Assembly (NCBI RefSeq): GCF_030247185.1
Contig: NC_080572.1
Span: forward strand, 208,907,435 to 208,971,434
DNA from: Malaya genurostris
Taxonomy: Eukaryota; Arthropoda; Insecta; Diptera; Culicidae
Length of the DNA stretch: 64,000 bases
Direction: 5' to 3'
The translations under genes were made by a program, and so were the position numbers. Below the pieces are notes generated by a model. That model was not told where the DNA came from, made no database searches, and saw nothing but the letters and a program-made list of their open reading frames with translations. Shown here piece after piece: positions 19,796-32,475 of the stretch (its first letter is position 1; each line of letters begins with the position of its first letter).

Positions 19796-22743
19796 GAGTT
19801 CGAACTTTTTAGTGGTAGATGCTGAAAATTTAAAAACAAAAAAATCTTCAAAGATAGTTTCTTTCAATTTCTGAATCGTAGTAGATTAGGTTTAATTCAA
19901 CTATCCATAGATGTTCCTAAAGTTTACCTTAATCGTCTCGATGAATTTATTTGATATTACACGATAATTTCAATAAACTGAAACTGTACTTTACAAACTT
20001 ACCCTCAAAAGAATACTTTCGCTTCCTCATCCCAATATTAAAAAAAGCTTCATAATTTGCTTACTTTCCACGCTCACTTGGTTCTCCTGATGAACCGGAG
20101 ACACATAATCCATCCACGGTGTCCATAATCCATTACGCCAATATAATCAACATTAAAAATTCATAAGCTGTACCAATTTCCAGGCACTAGTCCTGCCATA
20201 AATCAGGATTTATGTATTTTTGCTATGTACCCTCGCGCGAAGCCCCCACTGCGGGAGATTACTACCTCATCATTAGAGAACTTCATTATTAAAAAAAAAT
20301 AGCCATTCCTTTCCCGTAGCGGTATTTCACCGTACGGATAGGTACGCCCAATTTATGACCCAACAGACAGACGGATGAGTGCCCGTCCATTAGGCATTCC
20401 TCCATCCGGTAAGGTCGTTTCCGGAAAAGCTCGGATCGAAAGCTAAGTGATGCAGTGCAAATGCCTAAAATGGGCACTAATCTACCGAACGAAATCCTTT
20501 CGTCGTGAATGTCTATTTATACCTTCATCTGCGGTATTCAAAAATGAATTATGCACCATTAGCGCATCCAAAACTAATGGTGTGATGTAGAACGATTTTT
20601 TTTGTGTGTGCTGTTGGCAGGCACTCTCAAGCCGAAAAACAAATGTACTACGATAGTGGCTATTTCAGTACTCGTCAAAGTTAAAGGTACTAATATTGAA
20701 AATACGGCTTATCGACATAGGAATACGAACTACAGCGATTTCAGGTTGCTCTAATTTAAGTATTGTAATTCTACATATGTGTCACAGTTGAATACAGTTA
20801 ATCGGATTAGACGGAAAGGTAAAATTACCGCCATTAGGTGGATCGGGGTAATTTTTCACAGTGCTGCTGCTCATCAAACCGGCAAAATTTGGTCATAATC
20901 CGAACAACCAACCAACCCCGTTTTGTTTGGTAACCAGGCTTGCATCGGATATCAACCCACACCCACCGTGGGTGGCTCTGCTTCTTCTCATATTAATGCA
21001 AACAAATTTAAGGGATGCTTTTGCTTAATTCTAATAAATTATGTTCATTTTTCCTTGTCGCACATCGCCGGCCCAGGGATGGTGTCGAGTCCAGGACGGT
21101 TTCCAGTATTTTTCGCCCCGGGAAGACTAAACTGCCGTAACTTCCCATGAGCTGTAATGCGAGCTAGCAGTACTTTATGGCTTTCCGCGCGCGCTCTCAC
21201 TGGCAGCCACACGCGATGTGCAGAAAGGATGTGCTGCTTCCGTCTCGCAAAGAACATGAACTTTATTAGACGTGGTGGTCCCGCTGGTGGAAGCACAAGT
21301 GAGTGGATGATACTTCCCTTTTGTCCGATTCAGCCACTGTTTGAAAAATTCGCTTCCCGGGGAAACTGCAAATGCAAAAAAAAACGAGCCGATTTGTAAA
21401 TGTGCGAAATTTTGTCTGAAGCAAAGAACACTGCGAATGGAAGATAGTCAAATTGAAATATTTATCAAATTATTGCGGTTTCGGGTTGGTGTGAATTTGT
21501 CGCTGTCAAATGGAAAACTTTTGCATCCAGCAGCATAAAGTTTGACACTATCTCCGCTCGCTTGAATGCACGTTGTCCCTACTGAGCTGCAAGAGCAGTG
21601 TTACCCAGCCTTCGCTCGCATGATACAATTAAAACTTGAAAACAAACAGCCAACTAAAACACACCAAAAGGCAGCAAAGCCCCGCCGGCAATTAGAGGAA
21701 ACGGAAGCTGTAGCTGTGGTTTTTCCTGATTTCTCTGCTTCCTTCCCGTTTTTCGCTTTGCTTTCGGACTCGGTTTGTTCCGCCTGCCTAAATCGAAAGC
21801 TGCACGTAACTGTATGTATGCGCATCTTTCGCCCCAAAAACTCAGTGCAAATATGCACACTGTTTGCTCGTCGTGTTGGGCTTCGCCGTTTCCCTCAGAA
21901 ACAGGAGCACACAGAAAAGTTATGTAAAACCGAGAAAACATTCCCGTCGGATGGCAGAAGCAAGTTGGCATGGGCGGAGAAAAAAAAAAGAAAAGAAAAA
22001 GGTTGTAGCCACGTTGCTGGCACAATTTTCCCGTATTTATCTATGCATGCTCCAACTGACGGCTAAGCGCTCGCAGCCAGTTTCGCGACAACAGCCCCGT
22101 CCCCGAATGGGTGAAAACTTTTATTGCCAAAAAATCACCGGCAAATCTTCAACGCCTCATAAGAACTCACGAGCCCCCGGCAGTTTTGGCTGGTCGCATT
22201 CTGTCGACAAATAGATCTAGGAAAAACCGAAACGTGAATATTTTCCAGTATTTCGATTGTACGAAAACAGGATTCGAGTTCAACTCGGTTCCACTTGTAT
22301 CTGCGATACTGTCAGACGGTATTTACTGAGGAGACACGAACGTGCCGAGAATGCATTGCACCTAACATCTCACGGACCAGCACAGATAATGCAGTGCTCG
22401 GAGCACAATTACAGCGCATATTGTCCTGTCAGGGTGTGTAAACTAATTTTACGGATAACAGGCTCAATTGATGGTAATATATGCCATTGGGAAGCGTTAT
22501 CTGCTATTTCGCTAGACTGCGCAACCACTTCTCTGCATGACTAATAGCCTTGAAATCGATATGGCTACAAAGTTTATTTACATCACTTCACACCTGAATT
22601 ACGTTTCCACTAGTTGGAAAATTGTTCCTAATTTCTCTGGGAAAAAAATAATGTAATGGATAATAGCTTGTTGATTATTTATTCCTGAACAATTCAAGAA
22701 CAGGTTAAATTGTGTAATTTTAAAATCACAAGGCTTGAAATTT
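19796..22743. other. Repeat-poor, partly GC-richer non-coding block
   Basis: Between about 20200 and 22600 I find no match to any repeat in the window, while base composition rises and restriction-like GC motifs become common (for example around 21060-21360 and 21690-22150). ORFs of 100-166 codons on both strands (21566-22066, 21654-22025) overlap each other, have low-complexity runs such as KKKRKEKG, and resemble no protein. It may be unique intron sequence of the KLF gene that keeps regulatory elements. Confidence 0.4.
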
Positions 22744-22920
22744 AATAAACCGAAACCTCCGTTATCGAACTAAACGGAGGTTCGTAAATCGAAGTAGTTC
22801 GTAAAACAAGCCCACGTTATTTGGAATTTAATTCGTAAAAAAAGTTTTGAGTAATAAATGTGAAAATCCCCAATCATCGGGCTATTTTCGGAACACATGT
22901 GGAAAGTTAGTGCACAAAAT

Positions 22921-25537
22921 ATCCTCCGCTTCAAATTACTCTAACGGTATATAAACCTGTTTCTTTCGAAAATCTAGCAGAGACGACTTATTACGATTAC
23001 AAGAAAGCAAACTTCAAAGCAATGAATCAGTTCCTATTGTCATTAAACTGGGAGACTATTTTATCAAACAATGATGGAAACTATGCGGCTGCATCATTGA
23101 CGAATACAATCTCATATTCTATTGATCAGTTCGTACCTAAAAGAAAATGCCATAAACCAGTTTACCCTCCTTGGTCTAATCCAACCCTTAAGCAATTGAA
23201 GAGCGCTAAGAGATCTGTCTTGAAAAAACTCACGAAGCGGCCAACTCTACATCTGAGGTCTCATTATGTGTATTTTAATAATCGATATAAACGACTGAAC
23301 AGATCATTATACAACACCCACCTTCTACGAGTTCAACATAGTTCAAGAGCCTTTGGTGTCATGTTAATGAACAACGTAAAGAAACAGGACTGCCTACTTA
23401 TATGTCGTTCGGAGAGGTTAAATCATCCACCTTGCCTGATACCTGCATTCTATTTCGAAGGCACTTCAGTAGCATTTTCTCCGATGAAATCCTTAGCAGC
23501 TCCGAAGTATCTAAAGCGATAAACAACGTTCCTCTTCATTCCCCTGTTGGACCACACCCAACTATTTCACCGACTATGATAAGTAAGGTATGCTTTAAAT
23601 TCAAAAACTCTACAAACGCAGGACCTGATGGTATTCCTTCAATAGTACTAAAAAAGTGCTTGGATAGCCTCGTCTCACCACTGACAATGCTGTTCAACGT
23701 GTCCCTCCAGTTGGGAACATTTCCTGACTTCTGGAAAAAATCTTACATTTTCCCGGTTTTTAAGAAAGGCAACAAATCAGATATTACAAATTACCGTGGA
23801 ATAGCCTCCCTATGTGCTGTTTCCAAGTTATTTGAAATTATTGTTCTCGACTTTATAACTCATAAGTGCAACGACTATATATTTGACAATCAACACGGAT
23901 TTATGCCTAAACGGTCAACATCTACTAACCTAGTAACTTACACATTTTTTATCATGCAATCCATGCAAACTCGTCTACAGGTAGACGCTATCTACACTGA
24001 TTTCTCAGCGGCATTTGATAAAATGAAACCATCAAATAACAATTTCTAAACTTGACAGACTTGGCTTTGGTGGTTCTGTACTGGAATGGATGCATTCAAA
24101 TCTTACTGATCGTGAGATCTCGGTAAAAATAGAAAACTGTACAACATCACCGTTTGCTGTGAGTTCTGGAGTACCTCAAGGAAGTCGCTTAGGACCGTAT
24201 ATATTTTAACTCTACCTTAATGATCTAAACTTCTTACTGAAATGTTTCAAACTATCATTTGCGGATGACTTCAAACTCTACCATCTGATCAAAGAACAAG
24301 AAGATGCACACTTTTTGCAAGCGCAATTTAATACATTCGTGGAATGGTGTCACTCCAATAAGATGATATTACACGCCTCTAAATGCTTCATCATATCATT
24401 TTCCCGCAGGCACTCAGTTATAAGATATGTCTACAATCTTTCGCAAAATGTTCTTTAGCGTGAATCGTTCTTGAAAGACTTAGGAGTTATTCTTGATGAT
24501 AAATCTAATTTTAAGAATCACATCGACTACGTGATTTCGAAGGCATCGGCTTCATATTTCGAATTACCAAAAAATTCGTTAACATACACTGCTTGAAAAC
24601 TCTTTATTGTGTATTAGTCCGATCATTGCTTGAATATGCGGCTGTCGTTTGGTCACCTCATTATCAAACTGATATTGATCGTATTGAAGCTGTTCAACGC
24701 AAATTTATTAGGTTTGCTCTCCGAAATCTACCATTAAGAGACCCATTAAACCTTCCAAGTTATAATGATCGTTGCCGACTCATCGAACTGGATCCGCTGT
24801 GTATTCGTAGAAACGTCTACAAGGCTGTTTTCAACGCTGATTTAATACGATAAATTTAATTTAATATGATTACCTTGATCTCCTACGATTGGTCAACTTT
24901 GACATCCATCGTCGCAATCTTCGTTCACATCCATTTTTACGAATCCTTCGTGCTAGAACTAACTACCGATATAATGAACCGTTTCTCAGTATGTGTCGTT
25001 TATTTAACAGTTGCTCGCAGGTCTTTGACTTTCATCTTTCGCGTAATGCAATAAAACGCTTATTCAATGATTCCTTGACTATCCAGTAAATAAATGTTCA
25101 CCGTCTTCATTCGAAACTAATCAGATTCGCCGAAATTAACCTGTTCGTTCTCCCTCTCATTTTCTCCGTCTTCCACCATCTTTTTGATCACTAAATAGAT
25201 CTACATGCCGGTTCTAACCCCGTCGTTCGTCCACGCTCACTCACTGCTCCCTCAAATAACCTTCTTCTTCCATCTTCATATCCACTTTCCTCATCCATCT
25301 CGGCTTTCAAGGAAGCTGCTCTGTAATGCTGTAATATTGTGTCATCAACTAGTTATAGGGTTAATGGTTTAGCTTCAACTGTTAGTTTTAATTGTTAGTT
25401 TTAAATGTAAATGTATCTGTTGGATCATTGTAATTTGTTGATACAAAAGATGAGGAGGTTTTATGCCTGCTGGAGAGAGAGATTGCTATATTTCATCTCC
25501 ATCGGGCTTTTCCCTGCTCCCCAAATAAATAAATAAA
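22921..25537 (+). pseudogene. Jockey/CR1-like LINE, 5'-truncated and multiply frameshifted
   Basis: The element starts between endonuclease and RT. Segments in order: linker region (23022-23522), RT fingers and palm (23402-24049: NAGPDGIPSIVLKKCLDSL, YRGIASLCAVSKLFEII, AIYTDFSAAFDKM), then SGVPQGSRLGP, FADDFKLYH, CLKTLYCVLVRSLLEYAAVVW (24580-24853) and the RTNYRYNEPFLSMCRLFNSC...FDFHLSRN tail (24889-25089). At least five frame changes or stops interrupt it. The 3' UTR ends with GGGCTTTTCCCTGCTCCCCA and (AAAT)n. It is a sibling of the reverse copy at 7087-8131. Confidence 0.85.
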
Positions 25538-26112
25538 TCAAATGATGTTTGGGGTCGTTTTAAAATACAAGATGGCGACTTCCGGTTAATTCATATTCCT
25601 TTAAAACCCTTACAATACAGATATTCTCGAAACGGATTTCATGTGTAGGTACCGAAAAACGTTGTTTGAGGTCGATCCGAAATCCAAGATGGCAACTTCC
25701 GCTTTACTGATATTCTTTGAAAACACTTACAATGTGAGTAAGGCTTTTCAAGAAATGTCGATATTCCAGAAGTCACCATATTGAACTTCGAAAGGAGCTC
25801 AAACATCGTTATTGATATCCAATCTGTTCCAAAAATACCCTTATTTTAAGGGTTCTCAAGGAATTATTATAAACCGAAGGTCGCTATCTTGGACACATCA
25901 AACATTATTTCCAGCATCTGTTTATTAAACCTCCTTCGAAAATTCCCATATTGTAATGGCTTTCAAGCAATATCGACAAACCGGAAGTCACCATCTTGGA
26001 TTTCGAAACGATTGCAAACATAGTTTTCCGGCTCCTACTAATCAAATCTGTTCCGAGCTTACCCTTACTGTAGAGGTAGTCAAGAAATTTCGATAAGCCG
26101 AGAGTCGCCATA

Positions 26113-26290
26113 CACTGAGGTCTCTTTTTTACGCGGGGGATACGTACCGCGTAACTTCGGAAATTCGCGTAAAAAAACCGCGTAATTTCGGTAATCTGCG
26201 TAAAAAAAATCGGGTGACTTCGAAAATTCGCGTAAAAAAGCCGCGTAAAAAGAAACCGCATTAAAAAACGTGTAAAAAGAGACCCCAGTG
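26113..26290. mobile_element. 178-bp MITE with TA target duplication
   Basis: The ends are CACTGAGGTCTCTTTTTTACG and, inverted, CACTGGGGTCTCTTTTTACA, with TA on both sides (26111-26112 and 26291-26292). The inside repeats CGCGTAA/TTCGCGTAAAAAA motifs. It lies in an inverted satellite-type monomer (GAGAGTCGCCA | TTGGCTTTCGAAA). Its ends resemble those of the large element at 27676, suggesting mobilisation by the same or a related transposase. Confidence 0.75.
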
Positions 26291-26340
26291 TATTGGCTTT
26301 CGAAAGAGTTCCTAATATCTCGTTCCGAAGATACTCAATT

Positions 26341-27673
26341 TTCCATTGTATATTTTTTTTAGAGTGCCCTATTGATTCCCTACAACTTCTTCCTGGACGT
26401 CATTTTGGAACGATGAACGGTTTCCGAATTACAACGAGAAGAACTTGACCCACCCGTAAACTGTTTTAGCTGTAACTTCTTCATTTTTCAAAAGGCACGG
26501 ATGGGAAAGCCATCAACCTGTAGGTATTAATAAGAGCTTTAAAATAAAAATCATCAAAAAAAATCGAAACCCTGATCTTTTTTTTTAGTTTAATTTTTTT
26601 GGTTCATTTTTAAACTTCAAAGCAATTAACGGTTTCCGAGTTACAACGAATTGAAAAAGGCAATTGTTGTGAAATGCAAAAATACATACGCCCTTTTTAA
26701 AAATCAGTCGTGAGTCGGAATGACCTCTCCGTCGGTTTAAAAACTTATGGCTTGCCATACTGAAGCCATGTGCAAAGTTTCATCCAAATCGGAGAAAGTC
26801 GATTCTGATTTTGTCTCTTTTTCGTCTATTCATTCTTGGAATTGCTCAGTTCATAACGAAATTTTGCAACTGTAAGCATTTCACTCTAAATTGATTAGGG
26901 GAAAGTCTTATAAAGCGCCCCTGCTAGCCAAAATGCCCCCTTTCCTTTCTTAAGCATTGAAGACTTTTCTGAACTAAACTTTTATCACTAACACTATCTT
27001 TTCGTAGGATCTTTCTGCTATGCAAGTTTGGTGGTTGTCGTTTGCAGGAAAGTATGAAAAAACTAAAAATTTCATTTGGCAGCTTTTCGATGTAAGGTTT
27101 TGCTTCGACTAAATAAATGTTTTATCCGCCATTTCTTTGACATACTGATTATCTCAAAACAGTAACTTTATGGACATTTCAAGAAGCATAATGCATCATT
27201 GTTGTGGGATAAAATGTCTTTTGTCGTGTGTCATGCCACTGATTTGTTGTGAGACATATTTTACGGCTGCTGGGGCATTATGTCTGAGGCGAGCGAAAAA
27301 AAACTAATAATGTGGCCGTTTTGGAAAATGTGTTTATATCAATCAATTCTCATCTTTTCTATTGGAGTCATTAAAAATTATGTTCCTCATCCGTATTGTA
27401 ATGAAATACTTACATTCTCGAAGAAAATATATCAATACACTTGGAAATATCTCAATGTTTTCTTAAGAGGGGCATATTATAACACTTTACCCTATACCAA
27501 AATTTCATCAATTTTCACCTTTCCAACAATCCAGAATTCAGCCACTCCAAGGCATATTTACAAATGTATGAAAATGAAGCAAACTTAAACAGTAAATATT
27601 GTCTACAAAAAACGATACAATTCCGCAGCGCTTCATTGAACTAAGTCTAAGTCGAGTACACATTTTTGTCACA
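26341..27673. other. Non-coding stretch with minor repeats
   Basis: The block at about 27380-27495 (AATGAAATACTTACATTCTCG, AAGAAAATATATCAATACA) resembles 39085-39192, so it is a small dispersed repeat. The part at 26360-26830 has the character of an interspersed repeat (AACGGTTTCCGA(A/G)TTACAACGA occurs twice), but no second copy was matched here. No protein is recognisable in the ORF at 27280-27588. Confidence 0.45.
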
Positions 27674-27829
27674 TACACCGAAACCTCCATTTACGAACTA
27701 AACGGGGGTTCGTAAATGGAGGTAGTTCATAAAAAAAAGTTTACGTTATTTGGGATTTGGTTCGTAGAAAAAGTTTTGTGTAATGAACGTGGAAACCTCA
27801 AATCATGTGGACATTTTCGGAACGGATGT

Positions 27830-30800
27830 GATAAGTGGGTGCAAGAAAATGATGTTTGGGGTCGGTTCAAAATCCATGATGGCGACTTCCGGTTTATCGA
27901 TATTCCTAAAAACCCTTACAATGTGGGTATTTTCGAATCGGAATTGATGAGCAGTGGACGGAAAACGATGTTTGAAGTGGTTTGTAAATCCAAGATGGCG
28001 ACTTCCGGTTTGTCGATATTCCTTACAAACCCTTACAATGTGTGTATTTTCGGAACGGGTCTGATGAGTAGTTGACGGAAAACGATGTTTGAAGTGGTTT
28101 GGAAAACCAAGATGGCGACTTCCGGCTTAACAATATTCCTAAAAACCCTTACAATGTGGGTATTTTCGAATCGGAATTGATGAGCAGTGGACGGAAAACG
28201 ATGTTTGAAGTGGTTTGTAAATCCAAGATGGCGACTTCCGGTTTGTCGATATTCCTAAAAACCCTTACAATGTGGGTATTTTCGAATCGGAATTGATGAG
28301 CAGTGGACGGAAAACGATGCTTGAAGTGGTTTGTAAATCCAAGATGGCGATTTCCGGTTTGTCGATATTCCTTACAAACCCTTACAATGTGTGTATTTTC
28401 GGAACGGGACTGATGAGTAGTTGACGGAAAACGATGTTTGAAGTGGTTTGGAAAACCAAGATGGCGACTTCCGGCTTAACAATATTCCTAAAAACCCTTA
28501 CAATGTGGGTATTTTCGAATCGGAATTGATGAGCAGTGGACGGAAAACGATGTTTGAAGTGGTTTGTAAATCCAAGATGGCGACTTCCGGTTTGTCGATA
28601 TTCCTTACAAACCCTTACAATGTGTGTATTTTCGGAACGGGTCTGATGAGTAGTTGACGGAAAACGATGTTTGAAGTGGTTTGGAAAACCAAGATGGCGA
28701 CTTCCGGCTTAACAATATTCCTAAAAACCCTTACAATGTGGGTATTTTCGAATCGGAATTGATGAGCAGTGGACGGAAAACGATGTTTGAAGTGGTTTGT
28801 AAATCCAAGATGGCGACTTCCGGTTTGTCGATATTCCTAAAAACCCTTACAACGTGTGTATTTTCGGAACGGGACTGATGAGTAGTTGACGGAAAACGAT
28901 GTTTGAAGTGGTTTGGAAAACCAAGATGGCGACTTCCGGCTTAACAATATTCCTAAAAACCCTTACAATGTGGGTATTTTCGAATCGGAATTGATGAGCA
29001 GTGGACGGAAAACGATGTTTGAAGTGGTTTGTAAATCCAAGATGGCGACTTCCGGTTTGTCGATATTCCTAAAAACCCTTACAATGTGGGTATTTTCGAA
29101 TCGGAATTGATGAGCAGTGGACGGAAAACGATGCTTGAAGTGGTTTGTAAATCCAAGATGGCGATTTCCGGTTTGTCGATATTCCTTACAAACCCTTACA
29201 ATGTGTGTATTTTCGGAACGGGACTGATGAGTAGTTGACGGAAAACGATGTTTGAAGTGGTTTGGAAAACCAAGATGGCGACTTCCGGCTTAACAATATT
29301 CCTAAAAACCCTTACAATGTGGGTATTTTCGAATCGGAATTGATGAGCAGTGGACGGAAAACGATGTTTGAAGTGGTTTGTAAATCCAAGATGGCGACTT
29401 CCGGTTTGTCGATATTCCTTACAAACCCTTACAATGTGTGTATTTTCGGAACGGGTCTGATGAGTAGTTGACGGAAAACGATGTTTGAAGTGGTTTGGAA
29501 AACCAAGATGGCGACTTCCGGCTTAACAATATTCCTAAAAACCCTTACAATGTGGGTATTTTCGAATCGGAATTGATGAGCAGTGGACGGAAAACGATGT
29601 TTGAAGTGGTTTGTAAATCCAAGATGGCGACTTCCGGTTTGTCGATATTCCTTACAAACCCTTACAATGTGTGTATTTTCGGAACGGGTCTGATGAGTAG
29701 TTGACGGAAAACGATGTTTGAAGTAGTTTGGAAAACCAAGATGGCGACTTCCGGCTTAACAATATTCCTAAAAACCCTTACAATGTGGGTATTTTCGAAT
29801 CGGAATTGATGAGCAGTGGACGGAAAACGATGTTTGAAGTGGTTTGTAAATCCAAGATGGCGACTTCCGGTTTGTCGATATTCCTTACAAACCCTTACAA
29901 TGTGTGTATTTTCGGAACGGGTCTGATGAGTAGTTGACGGAAAACGATGTTTGAAGTGGTTTGGAAAACCAAGATGGCGACTTCCGGCTTAACAATATTC
30001 CTAAAAACCCTTACAATGTGGGTATTTTCGAATCGGAATTGATGAGCAGTGGACGGAAAACGATGTTTGAAGTGGTTTGGAAAACCAAGATGGCGACTTC
30101 CGGCTTAACAATATTTCTAAAAACCCTTACAATGTGGGTATTTTCGAATCGGAATTGATGAGCAGTGGACGGAAAACGATGTTTGAAGTGGTTTGTAAAT
30201 CCAAGATGGCGATTTCCGGTTTGTCGATATTCCTTACAAACCCTTACAATGTGTGTATTTTCGGAACGGGACTGATGAGTAGTTGACGGAAAACGATGTT
30301 TGAAGTGGTTTGGAATACCAAGATGGCGACTTCCGGCTTAACAATATTCCTAAAAACCCTTACAATGTGGGTATTTTCGAATCGGAATTGATGAGCAGTG
30401 GACGGAAAACGATGTTTGAAGTGGTTTGTAAATCCAAGATGGCGACTTCCGGTTTGTCGATATTCCTTACAAACTCTTACAATGTGTGTATTTTCGGAAC
30501 GGGATTGATGAGTAGTTGACGGAAAACGATGTTTGAAGTGGTTTGGAAAACCAAGATGGCGACTTCCGGTTTAACAATATTGCTTAAAACCCTTACAATG
30601 TGGGTATTTTCGAATCGGAATTGATGAGCAGTGGACGGAAAACGATGTTTGAAGTGGTTTGTAAATCCAAGATGGCGACTTCCGGTTTGTCGATATTCCT
30701 AAAAACCCTTACAACGTGTGTATTTTCGGAACGGGACTGATGAGTAGTTGACGGAAAACGATGTTTGAAGTGGTTTGGAAAACCAAGATGGCGACTTCCG

Positions 30801-31736
30801 GCTTAACAATATTCCTAAAAACCCTTACAATGTGGGTATTTTCGAATCGGAATTGATGAGCAGTGGACGGAAAACGATGTTTGAAGTGGTTTGTAAATCC
30901 AAGATGGCGATTTCCGGTTTGTCGATATTCCTTACAAACCCTTACAATGTGTGTATTTTCGGAACGGGACTGATGAGTAGTTGACGGAAAACGATGTTTG
31001 AAGTGGTTTGGAAAACCAAGATGGCGACTTCCGGCTTAACAATATTCCTAAAAACCCTTACAATGTGGGTATTTTCGAATCGGAATTGATGAGCAGTGGA
31101 CGGAAAACGATGTTTGAAGTGGTTTGGAAAACCAAGATGGCGACTTCCGGCTTAACAATATTCCTAAAAACCCTTACAATGTGGGTATTTTCGAATCGGA
31201 ATTGATGAGCAGTGGACGGAAAACGATGTTTGAAGTGGTTTGTAAATCCAAGATGGCGATTTCCGGTTTGTCGATATTCCTTACAAACCCTTACAATGTG
31301 TGTATTTTCGGAACGGGACTGATGAGTAGTTGACGGAAAACGATGTTTGAAGTGGTTTGGAATACCAAGATGGCGACTTCCGGCTTAACAATATTCCTAA
31401 AAACCCTTACAATGTGGGTATTTTCGAATCGGAATTGATGAGCAGTGGACGGAAAACGATGTTTGAAGTGGTTTGTAAATCCAAGATGGCGACTTCCGGT
31501 TTGTCGATATTCCTTACAAACTCTTACAATGTGTGTATTTTCGGAACGGGATTGATGAGTAGTTGACGGAAAACGATGTTTGAAGTGGTTTGGAAAACCA
31601 AGATGGCGACTTCCGGTTTAACAATATTGCTTAAAACCCTTACAATGTGGGTATTTTCGAATCGGAATTGATGAGCAGTGAACGGAAAACGATGTTTGAA
31701 GTGGTTTGTAAATCCAAGATGGCGACTTCCGGTTTG
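27830..31736 (+). repeat. Satellite array, about 33 monomers of about 116 bp in 233-bp dimers
   Basis: Two monomer types alternate. Type A has GGCTTAACAATATTCCTAA and GTATTTTCGAATCGGAATTG; type B has GGTTTGTCGATATTCC and GTATTTTCGGAACGGG. Both share AAACCCTTACAATGTG, GACGGAAAACGATGTTTGAA, GTGGTTTG and CCAAGATGGCGACTTCCGG. Dimer spacing is 233 bp. Rare variants repeat at fixed larger distances: ATGCTTGAAG and GGCGATTTCC at 814 bp (28316/29130), and GGAATACC, AAACTCTTACAA and TATTGCTTAAAAC at 1047 bp (30312/31359 and so on), proof of recent block duplications. Short ORFs of 65-69 codons recur with the dimer and are by-products. Confidence 0.95.
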
Positions 31737-32205
31737 TGTCTTGTGGTTGTTTAACTGACTCTTACCACTTGAGCCAAATAATATCCCTTTTTCTCAATGG
31801 CTTACAAAATGTTAAATCATATTCCGACGGGCCAGTTGACAAGAGATTTTGACAAGTTTAAATAAAGACAAATGTGTCGTGATGAGAGTAACAGTACTTT
31901 TTTCGACTTTATCACGTACACTAAAACAACTGAAATTATAAGTGTAACACTGAAAATAAAAAAAATTGGAGAACACGGTCAATGATTTGACACCAAATTT
32001 TAATGTTTGTGGTTACTTCCAAATATTAGATTGAGACTTCCAGTTGTTCAATAAAAAATTGAAAGCATACAATATAACTAAAACAATATAAAATTATTAT
32101 AGCTGTTCAGACGACTACTTGTTATGGTAATTTCGAAAATATAGTACAATATTCAAACAATAATGATTAGCAGGAAACACGTTTGACAGAATCATAACTT
32201 TTATT

Positions 32206-32475
32206 TTAACGATATATAATCATATCGTAATGATCGTCAAAGAATACCGATACAACTGAACTCACCATTTTGATTTTTGAAGCGCTTTCAAACATAATCT
32301 CCCGGTATATACTCATCAAACCCGTCCCGAAAAAACTTATATTGTAAATGTTTTTAAACAATATCAAAGAACCGGAAGATGCCATCTTGGATTTCCGAAC
32401 CACTTCAAACATCGTTTTCCGTCACCTACTCATCAATCCCATTCCGAAAATACCCATATTGTAGTAATTTCCATG
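32206..32475 (-). repeat. Diverged satellite monomers, inverted, right arm of the element
   Basis: Read on the minus strand this block contains GACGGAAAACGATGTTTGAA, TCCAAGATGGCATCTTCCGG and ATATGGGTATTTTCGGAATG in the same order as the main array, in two to three strongly diverged monomers. It is opposite in orientation to the array, so the element as a whole was once an inverted-repeat structure. Confidence 0.8.

Larger units (their letters stand above)
22748..26340. mobile_element. Older TIR element with a few satellite-type monomers, split by insertions
   Basis: The left end AACCGAAACCTCCGTTATCGA matches the end of the satellite-bearing element at 27676 (CACCGAAACCTCCATTTACG). The left arm runs 22748-22920, is cut by a LINE (22921-25537), and resumes with forward monomers (AAGATGGCGACTTCCGG at about 25570, a second near 25687). 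From about 25880 the monomers run in reverse (ACCGGAAGTCACCATCTTGG at about 25980), as an inverted right arm, cut by a MITE at 26113. The right terminus was not located. It looks like the unexpanded relative of the younger element. Confidence 0.65.

Noticed and set aside
21566..22066. 166-codon ORF in the GC-richer block
   Set aside because: It overlaps opposite-strand ORFs of similar length, is low in complexity in places and resembles no protein.
28099..31566. About a dozen ORFs of 65-69 codons with nearly the same protein in the array
   Set aside because: They start at TTG or repeat with the 233-bp dimer and end at the same stop. They follow from the repeat period and show no domain or codon-level constraint.
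27830..31736. CRISPR-like array
   Set aside because: The repeats are long, contiguous and without unique spacers, in a eukaryotic context.
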